From NCBI GenBank assembly GCA_013399305.1, contig VXAI01000009.1, positions 1,154,324 through 1,218,323 on the forward strand: a DNA stretch of 64,000 nt, read 5' to 3'. Below, piece by piece: positions 1-12,900 of this stretch (positions within the stretch are counted from its first letter, which is position 1; each line of letters opens with the position of its first letter). The DNA comes from Rostratula benghalensis (taxonomy: Eukaryota; Chordata; Aves; Charadriiformes; Rostratulidae). The notes beneath the pieces were generated by a model that searched no databases, had not been told where the DNA came from, and worked only from the letters and a program-made list of their open reading frames with translations. The translations under genes were made by a program, and so were the position numbers.

Positions 1-1159
1 AAAAAAGTAGTTGGAGTAGGGAGGGGACACATGCTGCATGGAAACCAGCAGTTTTATCCCAGTGGAAGATTTTTTACTTCAGCACTTCTTGGGAGGGTCT
101 GTGGCTGCAGAAAAACAAAACCAGAAGATGATGATGAAAGAGAAATACAGATCAGGTATCAAACATGACTAGGGAGCAGCTGGCTGAGGATAAGGCTTTG
201 AAACCAAGCACATGGGCAAAACCCTAGAGTTAAGATGCTGCATTCAGGAGATGGAGAGCTGGGTCTGAGGGTAGAGGGCCATCAGGGCTTGAAACCCAGA
301 TGGCAGAGACCAGTGCCATCAGGTAACAGACTGGCAGAGTGATTGGGACTGGCTGAGAAATGGGAACAGCAACTGGCTGACAGAGAAAGCAGTGGCTGGA
401 AACAAGGAGACAGAGATGAGGAAGGAACAGATCTGGGAATGGAACATGAGACCATGGCATTACTCTGGTCTCAGCCCCTAGCAAAAATCTCCTCTGGTCT
501 GCAGAGAAGTTAGTAGCTTAGTATTGCTACAAATTACCCTCAGAGGGCAGAAGTCCATATAGAGAAGTTAAGAATTAACCCCAATAGTAGAAGGCATAGA
601 GGTGTTAATATGATGGCACATAATAGAATTTTTGTTTTTTCCACTTTGCTTCATTAAGAACCTAGGAAATTACCTACCAACACTCTCTTAAAAGAACTCT
701 GTGAGCTGCCAAAGCAAACACATAGAAGCTGGAAAGTGCCAGAGCTGAAGTTATCTATGCAGGTTTGATTTTTATTTTTTTTTCCCTTTTGCACATACGC
801 ATTGGGAATGGAGGAAGCCATAGTTTTTTCCCACAGAGATGTGTTAGTCTGTGCTCGTTTCAGACCTGCTGAAGATGAGTCAGGATTGTGTAACGAGAGA
901 TGCTCAGCCCCCCTGTTAAATCTGTTGCAGGTTGAATGGTGTGTTTTAAATACAGTTGAGGCGTTGGGGAAAGCGATGATGACTATCTTGCTTAAAGTTA
1001 TGGAATGCCAATCTGAAGAACTGGATGCATCCCTCCCTGCTTGTGCCATGTATCTCTTCTGTGACATCAGTAAGTTCTTACACCAGATTTTGCACGTGTA
1101 GTTACTAATTGCCTGTTCCCAGTTACACCAATACCTGACTTTCCAGGGGGCGTTTTGGA

Positions 1160-1410
1160 GAAGTGCTGAGCACTCACAGCTGCAGCAGGACTCAATAGGA
1201 GCTCTGCTCTGAATATCTGAAGAATTACATAATGGTAAGTACCCTGACAAATTAGGTCCTGGAGTCTTAAATTGGGCACCCAAAATCACTGCACCTCTCC
1301 GTTCTTCTGTTTTCCAGCTGTAAAACAAGGATGATAATCATAGGGGCAATCAGAAAATAAATACACGTTTGTGAATTGCTTAGAGACTACAGTCATTAAG
1401 ACCATGGGAA
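1160..1410 (+). repeat. Relic of a MIR/CORE-SINE-like ancient amniote repeat
   Basis: Segments match, from memory, a common amniote repeat: AAGTGCTGAGCACTCACAGC near 1161, then TTTTCCAGCTGTAAAACAAGG at 1310-1330 and GTTTGTGAATTGCTTAGA near 1368. The middle segment matches the familiar MIR core (TTTCC-CTGTAAAA-GG-TGATAAT). Divergence is high, so this is an old copy. Edges and exact family are uncertain. Confidence 0.5.
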
Positions 1411-4400
1411 ACTTCCCAAATTAAATTAAAAACTCCTTCAGATCAAGATCGACTGGTCTGTGGTAAATAGGGGTTTAGACCACATGTTAAACACATGGAG
1501 AAAACAAAATATTGAATGGCTTTTCAATAATTGAGTGCCACCCATCCTGAGCAATGAATGAGGCAAGGATCCTGTGGGAAAAGCATGAAGTGGTCATGGA
1601 TTTAAAGATGGCATCACAAGCATGCATATAGAGGGGGCATATTTAGACTGCATGCTCCTAAGGCTGGCTGTTAAAACTGCTGCACACTTAGTTTCACAAC
1701 AGAAGTTGCTAGTATGATTTTTGTGTGTGGAGGGTTAGGGATAAGAGATGTTTCAGAATTGTCTTTTCTTTTAGGAGAGATGTTCTGATTGAAATCAAGC
1801 TAAACATTGCATATATTTGCTATTAGTCAACCCTAATCCAGCTAAAAAAAAATAAAAAATAGAAAGTATGTGTATATACTGTTACAAAAACCTAATAGGA
1901 GCTGGGTGACTGCCATATATTACCTGGCACACTGAAACTGTAAAGTCTGCTTTCACCATCAGAGTGTGACTTATCATCTGGAAGTGATTTAGTTGCATGG
2001 TTACCTTTGGACTGCAGTTCTTTTTGGTTCTTTACTAGCAACGGAGTAACAGTAGAGAATAAGACTTTAGCACTATCAAGTAAACAAATAATTGGGCTGT
2101 TGATTTCAAAACTAGAGGTGAGAAGTGATTTTGAAGCTAGTCAAAACTCTACAGGTTTTATTCTCCATGGTTGTTATTAAAAGTAGTTATAAAATCCAGA
2201 TCTCTGCCCTCTCCTGCTCCCCAGCCCCCTCTTCCCTTTATTGCATGGTATGCAGGCAACATTGCTTGAAATATACTGCTGCTCAGCTCTGCACAATCCA
2301 CATCTATAAACTGAGTTTGTTCTCTGAAGTAATTTGCACTGTATCTCTGCGTTCTCCACTAAGCGCATACACCTGTAATTTCCATTGCCATCGCTAAGAG
2401 CTACTTGTACGAAATGAAGGGAAAATGTGTGCTGTGCTGGGAATTTCACATGAGAATCTCCAAAAGGGTTCACGTTACCATCAAAAGTACCTCGGGCAGA
2501 TTTCACAGGGCAGGTGGCTCTCTGTTAGAAATAGGATAGCTATACCTGATGTCCCCAGTATTTCTGAACTGATGGCAGACAAGAACATCTCAGTCCAAAG
2601 ATATCACTCTGTGTGGGATCACAGCTTTCATACTTACTGCATCCCAAAATGATTTTTCAGAGTTAACAGGCACTGTGCATTTAGCAATAAATACCAAGGA
2701 AAAGAGAAATTAAAAGGTGACAACAAGATACGTGCTCATAGTCAAGGCTGAACTCGGTAGAAGTGGAGGAATACTGGAAGGTGCTTTCAGATGGCAGGAG
2801 CTCCAGAGGATTTTACACAGTACCAGCTGAAGTGAGACTGCAAGAACAACAAAAAGGGGTGCAGGAAGAAGGGAATGAAGAGAAGAAAGTGTGATCAAGA
2901 CAGGCGGGTGAGGCCAGAGAGTTCAACTGATAATTTTAAACGCGACATCTAACATGTATGACTCTTTAGTGCTTTCATAAAGCCCCGTTCTCATGTACTC
3001 ACTAGAGCTTTTGTGGGAGGAGCATCTTAAGGCTACCCCATGGAGAAGAAAAACTGAAAAACAAAAAAATCCTAAACTGTAAAACTTGAAAGATGTTACA
3101 GATACACGGTGCTGAAATCACATTTTCTGAAAGTATTTCCAATTGGTCTGCAGAAGAAAAAAATAAATCTTTCATTCAGACCATATTTTTAAGAGAAATT
3201 TCTTCCCTCGGAGGGCAGCACAGTGCTGGAAGTTGTTACTCAGAGGGGCTGCAGATTCTCTATCTAAAGAAGCTTTCAAGGCTGAGCTAGAAACAGCCAG
3301 AGCTGCCCTGGTCTGCTGCTAGGGAGAGGGGGGATACCTGACAAGGAGGTGCAGAGACCTTGAGGTGGTAGGGAGAGTAAGGACCCTGTATTTTGCTCTG
3401 TGGAGACCTCTCTGCTGGTGGCTCTGACACCAGCAATCAATAACAACACAAACTTTGAAATGCACCCTGTGAGAAAGCATCACAAGTCGCAGGAGAAGAG
3501 TTTGGTAAATTTTAGCTAGCATTTTGCTTTCAAAGATATGGCTAATGAGTAACATGGAGAATAGCTTCAAAGCCTACAAAATGGTTCAGTTTTGAACAGT
3601 ATTTAAAATAGGTCCAGCATTACTGAGGATTTCTTGAGTCTGACAGCACTAGGAACAGTAATGCCACCTCAGGTCCTCCCCATGCACAAAAGAGATCAGG
3701 AATGCCAGGTAAGATAGGCAAAAGGATGCTCAATATGTGAATCCTGTGGGGCTTACATGGGAGGTTCTTCCTTGCAGACAATATTTCAGCTGCTCCTCTC
3801 ACGCCCATCAGGAGAAGTGAGGACATGCAGGGGATGTAGACAGCAAGTGCAAGAGGTACCTTCAAGGTCAGGAAGCAGCTGTGAGGGTGCGGAGGAGGAT
3901 GTTGTGAAAGCCAGCATTAGGGGCTGATGGACACAAGAGCTTAAATTACCAGAAATGTTATTCCAGCCTTTCAGAAGTCCTGTCCCATATAGCTAATACT
4001 TAAGATGAATCTGCTCTGGGACAATATTTTTCATAAATTACTCCTATCCTTATATGTGCTAATGCCTCAGACAGCTTGGTCTACACTCTTTTTTTCCACT
4101 AGCTGCATCACTTCCTGGAGAAATGGGTGTGGAACGGAGCAGCATGTTGTGGTCAGCAGTTCTACTGTTGATACCCATTTCTTAACTAACAATCAGACAA
4201 TAGCTGAGATCATGCCCAGAGTAACCATCCCTGCGGCAGACCCAATCTGTGTGACGTGGTGTCCTGATAAATCCCATGCAGTTACCAGAAGAATGAATGT
4301 CAACAATAATGCATTCAAAAAAGTCTCACAAAAGGGCTAAGAAAATCAGTGGCCTAGATTTCTGTTTCCTCTCTCTGGAGCCATTCAGAAGGCTTATGCT

Positions 4401-4587
4401 CCTTTTTTTCTAAGCAATGTGTCCCAGCCCACTGGCCACTGGCCAAGCGTGGTGGCACTGCCCTGCAGCTCCTTCCACGTCTTCATGTGGTGAACTGGTA
4501 TGAGTGGAGCCCCATGTCTCTCACACCCAGAGCATGAGCCTTACCCTGTGCATCAGTGACTGTCAGGACAAATAGGCTCTTGCTTCC

Positions 4588-4652
4588 TTTTTTTTTTTTT
4601 TTTGTTTTGTTTTGTTTTGTTTGTTTGTTTGTTTGTTTTGTTTGTTTGTTTT
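4588..4652 (+). repeat. T-rich simple repeat (GTTT)n/(GTTTT)n
   Basis: About 16 T followed by GTTTT and GTTT units. On the - strand it is A-rich and could be a decayed retroposon tail, but no element body is recognisable next to it. Confidence 0.85.
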
Positions 4653-6501
4653 CCATTCTGAGAAGAAGATTTAGTTCACGCAGGAGAGACAGTAAGTCAG
4701 CTTTTTGACCAGGTTTGGATTGGTAGTTGTGCAGTCTGCAGTACTGAGTCAGAAGTGACATCCCATCAGCTGAGCTGCCATAGCTGAGTGTATGAGTGCT
4801 CTCAGCATCCTCCAGCTGCCAGGGACAACGTGTCGGGTGTTAAGATGTCCTCATGGATATGTGCAGGGCTTCAGCAGCAAACAAGGAGCTGGAAATTCGT
4901 CCATCCTTCATCCCAGTATTAGAGAGAGGAGATTGGCAGGTACAAGGAGACAGCTCATTTATGACTAATTGAATTGTGATGGGATTTACTGTACCTTGTG
5001 GAGCCAGGGAAGAGTAAGGTGGTTTAATATATCTCCTCTGCTCCTGATGGGGTACAATTATTTTAAGCTTCTTCTACTTACAGAGCCAGAATTGGATCTT
5101 CAATTAAGTGGCATAGCAGAGATACAGAACTAGCAATATTGGGCTAGTTATTTTTTAGAAAATATTATCCAACCTTGATATGATGTAGGTACTTCTAACT
5201 GTTAGATTTTAGTGCATCCAACACCTGTGTAAGATACTGTGGCAAACATACCAAGAGATGCTTTTTGATGAATACAATATATTTATATATACAGAAAGTG
5301 ACCAAACAAGGGCGATGCCACAGGTTTCCTTTTCCTCACATTAATATTTTAGGGCAAAGCCTGATACAACACTTACCCTAACTTGCCTACAGCATCATAA
5401 CTACATGCGGCAGTGTTTAAAATTATGTCTCAAACATTTATTGCCCCCTTCCCTGCTGCAAGCAGGCACTGGCTGATACCACAGGAACACCTGTGTGTTG
5501 CCAGTTTCTGCACTTTTAGTGACCAGTCAAACCTCCAGACGTGTCCTTTCTGCACTTTTTTATTGGTTAAGTTCACAGAAAACCCACTTAATTATTGCAT
5601 AATGCCTTCATGAATCAAGCTTTTACTGTGCAATTCAAGTTGCAGTAAAATAAGTGTGCTTCATATGTTAACAATTACAGGCTAGATTTATAAAAGCATC
5701 ACACACTGTTTGCATTGGCTTTTCTAACTACTTTATTCATAAAACAGTGTTAATGTACCTAAAATAAATTCACCTTCCTTCTGAAACTCATTAAACTCTC
5801 ATGTCTCTGCACAGATAACTCTTTTAGTCACCACGGACCCTAGGAATGCAACATGTAAAATAAAGATGGCATGCTCTTGCTCACACTTTTTTTACTGTTC
5901 AACAAGGCAAATGCATGAGCTAGACATGGCTGGAGCCAGGTCTACACTTCGACTTCCAGGGTTTGAAGTTACAGTTATGGGGGATCATTCATGACAGACT
6001 CAGTCCTAAAGAGCAAAAGGATGAATTACAGCAAGGATCTAGCCCACTATAAAAAGACACCAAGAAGAATTTTGCTTTGAAATTCTAATCTATACTGCAA
6101 GTTTAAGTTTGCTTTGCTTCCACTGGCTTCAATGAATGTCAGCTGTACTCACACAGCTGTAAAATGTTATTTATGCCTACAAGACCAGTGGGGTCAGAGC
6201 AACATAGAACTGGTGTAAGAGAAGAAACCAGCTCATTGCCTCGCTGTAAGTGAAGGTGGGATTGTCTGCAGTACAAGACGAGCCCCTAGCAACAGAATTT
6301 TGTTTTTACAAATCATGATTCATCTGGATGGAAACTCAAATTAGGTTTATTTTGTAAGAAAAAATTATTTTCTTACTTAATGGAATCTGACTTTTTAAAA
6401 GTAATTTTCCGTTTTATGCTAATGAGACAAAATAATTTGCTTTCTAACTGTTCTATTGTTCCCTTTCTAGAAAGTTTGGTTCTTTTGTTTGTTGTGGCAT
6501 T

Positions 6502-6578
6502 GGGGGGGGGGGTGGTGTTTGTCTTTTTTTTTCTTCTTTTTTTCTTTTTTTTTTAATATGGACACACACACATACACT
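6502..6578 (+). repeat. Composite simple repeat: G run, polypyrimidine, (AC)n
   Basis: Eleven guanines, then a T/C-rich stretch with long T runs, then ACACACACACATACAC. Probably unstable in length. Confidence 0.85.
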
Positions 6579-8585
6579 TATTTAACAATTTGTAGAACAT
6601 GATTTGTAAAAGAGGCAGTGAGGAAGAAATTGTTGGTGGAGAGGACTCTTTGCATAAGGAGGACACCACTGCTTTTTAACTCAGTCTTCCTCTGAAGATC
6701 CATAGAAACCGTAGTGTTTCTTATGAAATGAATTTCCTGGTTGGAACATGTGATCATCTTGGAAAAAGCATGGTTTTGTGCAATCTGTTTCCTGCCCAAG
6801 TATAACTTTGCCTTTGGCTAAACTAGCACCACAAGTCATAATCAATTAAAGTTCTTGTTTTCCCTTTTGGAACAGAGCACTCCAGCTTTTCGTGTGAAAG
6901 TTTTAATGGTGGGTATATGTATAAGTGTGAATGTTTTCCTATGTCATTCATACTAATGAAGGCCTGCAGGTGTATTTGGAACACATTTTCTGAAGTAACT
7001 TGCAGAAAATATTTTTTACCTTGCTTTTTATTTCTGGAAAGCGCCCCCCTACCCTCCCCCACCCCCCCAGCATCTGCACAGAAAATCAAATTTTGTGGCC
7101 AATATGGAATTCTGTACCCCAAATCAGACCATGAACTTATATCTAGTTTAATCTCTTCTCTGGAAAAATACTCCAGGAAATACTCAAACCATTTATTCTA
7201 CATTACAGTAGAAATACACTACTAAATGGGGCATAGAAGTACTCAGAAGATTGACCCAATCCAAATGAATTTGTTTCATCTTCCTACATTTGAGTAATAG
7301 AATTTGACACAGCCATTGAATTATTTAGCTCCAAGTCTCGCTGAAATTTCTTTTAATGATGGATATGAGTTAAAAGTAACAAATGTGGCTCAGCCTTGAG
7401 CAGCAAACTGAGAATTCCCTCTCAAGAGATGACCAAACAGTCACTCGTTACCCACGTTCCTGAGGTTTTCTGAAACAAAAGCATAGAAATCTGGTAGGAA
7501 GGCACATGTTTTTTGCCAGAATGAGTAATCCCAGAGAGAAGTCAATTGGGAGTTTTTTCATCTTTTCTCTGGAATTTGCTTCAGTGTTCACATTTTCCCA
7601 CAAGCAGTGTGATTCAAAGCCTAGGAGCATCTCTTCCTGGACTGTTAGGAAATCTTAGACCAGGAACTTAGGGGGAGTTACACAAAGGTGCTCATGTGGT
7701 AAGGTTCTCACCTTGTTTAAAACCCAGAGGTTACCAAGGAATTAAATTCCAGTCAGAAGCAAAGCAGGAAAATGAACACACATACCCTGGAAAACTGAGA
7801 TGCAATGGTGATTTAACAGCATTTACAGGCTGTAATCGTGACCCAGTGAGCTAGGCACTCCACAAACACAGCTCTCCTAAAGATGTTGCAGAGATACTCT
7901 TAATTCTGTCTGCCCAAGATGGAGCACCATCCCTGTATGTGCTCTTTTCTTCCTTCGGAGTTGGCTTTGTTGGGACACATGATGGGCTGCTTCCAGTTGT
8001 GTCTTAATGGGATTCAGGGTTTCCTGGTCTGACAGTAGACAGAGTCAGCAGTGCTACACTTACTGGGGTACAAGGAAGAACAATTCTGCATTAGATCAAA
8101 GGTCCAACCACCCCAAAGTATCATGCCTTCAGCCGTGGCCCAAAACAGCTGTATGTGGAGGAACACAGGAAGAGAGAGCTCATGTGACAACATGTACCCA
8201 GAATACTAGCCAGATCTTGAGCAGTCTTTGGGTGAGGAGCTCTCTTGCCAGAGGTGATGTCTTGTATTTAATAATGATCGTAATTTACCTTATAAGAAGG
8301 ATTTTCAGAATTAGTTGTGAGTATTTACAGACAACCCATGGAAAAATAGCACCATGAAGGACTCTTAATTAATACATACAGTGCTAGCAAAGAAGAGACA
8401 GATGTGTGATGATCAGCTCTGAATACACTTTTTTCTTTGCAGTGTTTTACTTCACAAATGCCTTGTAGTGGTAAAAGCAACATCAGCATCCTCTGTCTCA
8501 TCTTTGCACTACAACAGTTGCAATGCAGGAAATTCCATGCAAACATAAGAAAAAAAATATTTCCTGTGAGTGGAGTCAATGAAGG

Positions 8586-8760
8586 GAACAAGTTGCCTGC
8601 AGAGCCTGTGGATTCTCCACAATGGAGAGATCCAAAACCCAAATGAACACAGCCCTGAGCAACCTGCTGTAGCTGACCCTGCTTTGAGGACTTGGGCTGG
8701 CCCAGGTTTGGACTAGATGATCTCCAGAGGTGCCTTCCAACCTCAAATACTCTGTGGCCT
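8586..8760 (+). mobile_element. CR1 LINE, old 3'-end fragment
   Basis: It matches the CR1 3' end in order: a degraded 'GTTGCC...TGTGGATTCTCCA', 'GATCCAAAACCC', 'CAGCCCTGAGCAACCTG', 'TGGACTAGATGATCTCCAGAGGT', 'CCTTCCAACCTCAAATACTCTG'. The terminal ATTCTATG repeats are almost lost, so it is older than the other copies. An A/C-rich tract (8764-8810) follows directly. Confidence 0.75.
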
Positions 8761-9344
8761 TGCAAAAAAACCAACCAAACAAAAAAAACCCACCACAACA
8801 AAACCCACACATGCAACATTTAACAAATGAAATTTAACACAATCATGTGAATTTTGAATTGTGCCATTCCACATATGTTTTTTGGGAAAATGTCTTACAG
8901 TTTCTGGTATCTCTAATATTTCCCAACCCACCATCTTCAGGTGTATTTGCAACAGTCATGCAAAGTATTTCCATGTCTGTATTGGTAAATCTGACATGTC
9001 CATAGTAATTGTGAAATATATAGGTTTTCTGTGCCACCACAACATCCCCTGATTCTCTTTGGGGACCAGAGCTCGGAGCAGCTCAGCTACAGGAGGAGCA
9101 GCAGATATTTCTATGTATGCGCTGTGTTTCCTAAGGGTTTGTCAAAACTTTACTATGCAAAACCCCCAAATTTGGTTATTCCCTTCAGTGTAATGGCTGT
9201 GTCGTTTAGACTGAAGCAAAGAAACAAATACTAAGAATACTTTTAAAGCAAACTATTTTGGGGTGGATTTGTTTTTTTTTTTTCTGTGCAGTGAACACTG
9301 AGTCAGAAACCTGGTTTCTCCATAGACTTTTAATGTTACTTTTT

Positions 9345-9918
9345 TACCCTGCACTCAGCACTGGTGAGGCCACACATTGAGTATTGTGTCCGGTTCTGGG
9401 CACCTCAACACAAGAGAGATATTGAGGTGCTGGAGCGAGTGCAGAGGAGGGCAATGAAGCTGGAGAGGCTTCATTGGAGAGGCCCCAATGAAGGGCCTGG
9501 AGAACAAATCTTATGAAGAGCGATTGAAGGAGCTGGGACTGTTTAGTTTGAGGAAGAGGAGGCTGAAGAGAGACCTCAGCACTCTCTACAACTACTTGAA
9601 AGGACATTGTAGAGAGGTTGGTGCTGGTCTCTTCTCACAGGTGATCAGCGATAGAATGAAAGGGAATGGCTTCAAGCTGGAACAGGGTAGGTTTAAGCAG
9701 AACATTAGGAAAGAATTTTTCACAGAACAGTGGTCAGACACTGGAATAGGCTGCCCAGGGAAGTGACTGAGTCCCCATCCCTGAATGTGTTTAAGAGTTG
9801 TTTAGATGTGGTGTTGGGGGATCTGGTGTAGGGGAGATCTTTGTAGAGTAGGGCTGATGGTTGGGCTCGATGATCCCAAGGGTTTTTTCCAACCTGAATG
9901 ATTCTATGATTCTATGAT
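9345..9918 (+). mobile_element. CR1 LINE, 5'-truncated copy with end of ORF2
   Basis: It carries the last part of the reverse-transcriptase ORF (translation similar to HIEYC...[12 protein letters not shown]...NYLKG...GFKLEQGRF), then the 3' UTR and the typical tail of ATTCTATG units at 9901-9916. It is a defective retrotransposon remnant. The frame is broken near 9730-9766, where most CR1 copies continue [10 protein letters not shown] palindromic insertion sits at 9461-9493. Confidence 0.93.
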
Positions 9919-12900
9919 TTTTACTGCTTCTGAACACCTGAGCAGAGGTCTATCATTTACAATCCTGCTGGACCAGCGGGGAGTTTGTACCCACTTTACA
10001 CAGACATACAGGACGTCTAGAGATGGGAAACGTTGGAGGTGTGAGCATTCAGTCTCCGCAGCAAGAAGTACAACCAAGGAATACAAGGAAGCAAGAAATA
10101 CACAGCTGTGTCACTGCTGTGGCAGCCTGGGCCACTGCAGCTGCTTCCCCTCAGCCAAGTGCTTTTTTTGCTGATGAAGATGCTTCGGAGTTTTACCTCT
10201 AGAGGGGGGTAGATACCTGTGTACTGCTTCAGCCTGTGGCAGGGACAGCTCAGCCAGAGCTTCACAGCGACAGTATCTTCTGCCGAATTCCGTGTAAATG
10301 TTGCCGAATCACCTGGCAAGCACAGGGTCGTTTTGCTGGAGCTGAAGACGCTGGCTCGAGAGGAAGCCTTGTCGCATTCCTTGCTCTGATACCAGCTGGG
10401 GACTCTGGCATCACTTGATTTTGTGCTTAGAGCACGACTGCAGGCTTTGAAACTGGGCAGAGCTGAGCAGGGGGCATAATGAGTCGTCCCCATAATCTGC
10501 TCTGTTATAATTGCTCCTCTGCTGTCCCCAGAGCCCCCTTCACTGTGGCACTGCAAAGGGCAAGAAGGCATCACACGCTCTTTTGCAATGACAGCAAGGT
10601 ACAAAAAGCGAGGTTATGGCAGTGCATTATTGCATGCCTGCTTGCCTGCACAGCTGCTCTGTGAGTGAGGTGTTGAGGTAAAAATTGGGGTTAGTGCTAG
10701 GAGATGAAGAGGAAGAGTTGCTCCTGTGGGAAGGTCTGTCCCTTAACTCCATAGAAACCCTGAGTGTCAGTAACATGAAAGATTCTGTTTATGCAGAATA
10801 TAAACAAGAGTAATGAATATAAATAATTCCTTTTGCCTTCCTCATTCCTGCCCGTCATTCAAGAGATAAGGGAAGAGCATGACAACTAGCAATGGATGTT
10901 GTGTATAAATGATTTCCAGATGGAAAAGGAATTTAGTCACTCATTTGGAGTTCCCAGATGTTTGGAAGCCCTGGACCACTCACAAGTGTACGTTAACAGT
11001 GCAGACCACGCATAGGGTGTCTGGAGACAAAGTGTACCTCTGCTGCACCATCGGTTTCTGCACATGTAGTAAATCTGATGTATTTGCAGTGAGCTGGATG
11101 TTCTGGGCAAGGGCTGGTCATCTAAGCACCAGCTGCTCCGTGGAGCTGCTCAGCCCTATAAGTGCTGGTACTGGGAGGACTTGATGCACAGCAGCTGCAT
11201 CCACAGTTTGGTCCCAGATTCCCCCAGCAGAAGGAGAGGTCCTCCATTTACAGGCAGTGGAAGCAGCAGATCTTTTGGGCACCTATCTTGGTCACAGGTA
11301 ACATTTCCAGCTTGTATTTGCTTGGGAACCTAAGCCGAGCTGCAGTTTATTGGTGATATCAGCCAACATACAAAACTAGGGATTTTCAGAAATTTTGAAG
11401 ATACTGGTGGAAAAAATTTAAATTTCTCTTCTTCTGCTCCAGGGAAACATAATAGAAATATTGANNNNNNNNNNNNNNNNNNNNNNNNNNNNNNNNNNNN
11501 NNNNNNNNNNNNNNNNNNNNNNNNNNNNNNNNNNNNNNNNNNNNNNNNNNNNNNNNNNNNNNNNNNNNNNNNNNNNNNNNNNNNNNNNNNNNNNNNNNNN
11601 NNNNNNNNNNNNNNNNNNNNNNNNNNNNNNNNNNNNNTAAACCATTTTGGGACCATGGAATGTGGTATGCTGCATGTGAAAGTACAGCAACAAATTCTTT
11701 TTCTACTGACATGTCTCTACATTAAGAAAAATCTTACATTAGAGAATAGAAAATGTAACCTCATTCTCTAAGCCTTGTGAGTACAGGAAATGAAACATTT
11801 GTAAATAAAATAAGTCCTGAAATACCATTTTGGAGGATTGAAATGCAGCAAGAGTAGCATCAATTTAACTTTAAATTTAAAAAAAATCAAGGCTTGCATA
11901 AAAAAGAAAAAATCCACATAAAATGTTCTTTCCCACCTTTTTCTCTTTTTTTAGAATTTCTAATATTTACTGTCAGCTCACAGGAAGAAAAGAAAAGAGA
12001 AGAAATTACTGAGGTTTCTTCCTAGTGTTTTGCTCCTTCTTTTCCTAGACATCACAACATGTCAGCTCACACACACGCAGCCTGTGTTCTCCGTTGCTTT
12101 ACCTCCCTGGAGCCCAGAGTTCCATAACTCCTGCTCCTTTCCAGCAACCTCTCTTTCCTTTGCACAGCAGAGCAGAGTCCTCTCACTGGCGATGAAGGCC
12201 TTCTGCCCACATGAAAAAGTGAAGCTAACATAGTACACGTGCCAGTTAGAGTTGATACTTCAAAAGTCCTTCTTCAGGATATCTTTGTTCATCCTCTTCA
12301 TCCTCTGGTACCAACCCCTGCCCCCAGCTTAAAAAGTTTGATCTGGCATCAATGAGGAAGGAAGTTTTATGGCTTTAAACTGATGTTATTAAGACAGGAG
12401 CAGGAACAAGGATGTCCCCCTTACTTTTGCACTGAGGCTTTCATATTTAGTAGTTCTCTCACCTGGGCAGTACAGTTGGCTGGTTTCGGACATAATGAGA
12501 TTTCAAAGCGACAATCCATATCCACAAGGCAAAGATTTCCCTCCTTATCTCAGTACCTGATGGTTCAACTGATTTCTCTTTCAAAGATCATTAACTTATA
12601 GAAATCAGGATAGACATTTGGCTATTTTGACTTTATCCCAAGCTGCTAGATCAAAAATCTCCATTATAGAGAATGGAATGGGTGCTGAGTTGCAGAAATT
12701 CACAGTATCCCTTCACTATTTACATTTGTGACCTTAAATGGCCAAGAGTACGCATTGCAATCTACAACAGCAAATTTTGCTAAAATTCTTCCTAGGAAGC
12801 AAAATAGTTACAGAATTTCTAAGTATTCCCCAATTAACTTCAGAATTGTTTGTGTTTTGATAATATACTTGGGTTTTTTGATGTGTAAAGTGACTTGAGA

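Larger units (their letters stand above)
1..8585. other. Gene-poor intergenic DNA
   Basis: Apart from the MIR-like relic and simple repeats listed, I recognise no exon. Open frames here are short (up to 224 codons at 654-1328 on the - strand), lack domains and have no CpG island, so I treat them as chance. The stretch at 6290-6480 is AT-rich with an octamer-like ATGCTAAT (6416-6423) and a 23-bp inverted repeat (6354-6376), and may be a conserved element. Confidence 0.6.

Noticed and set aside
7845..7875. Similarity of GCTAGGCACTCCACAAACACA to an ancient amniote repeat
   Set aside because: Only about 20 bases match and I cannot extend the similarity either way.
11330..11712. Predicted proteins containing long X runs
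   Set aside because: They cross the assembly gap.
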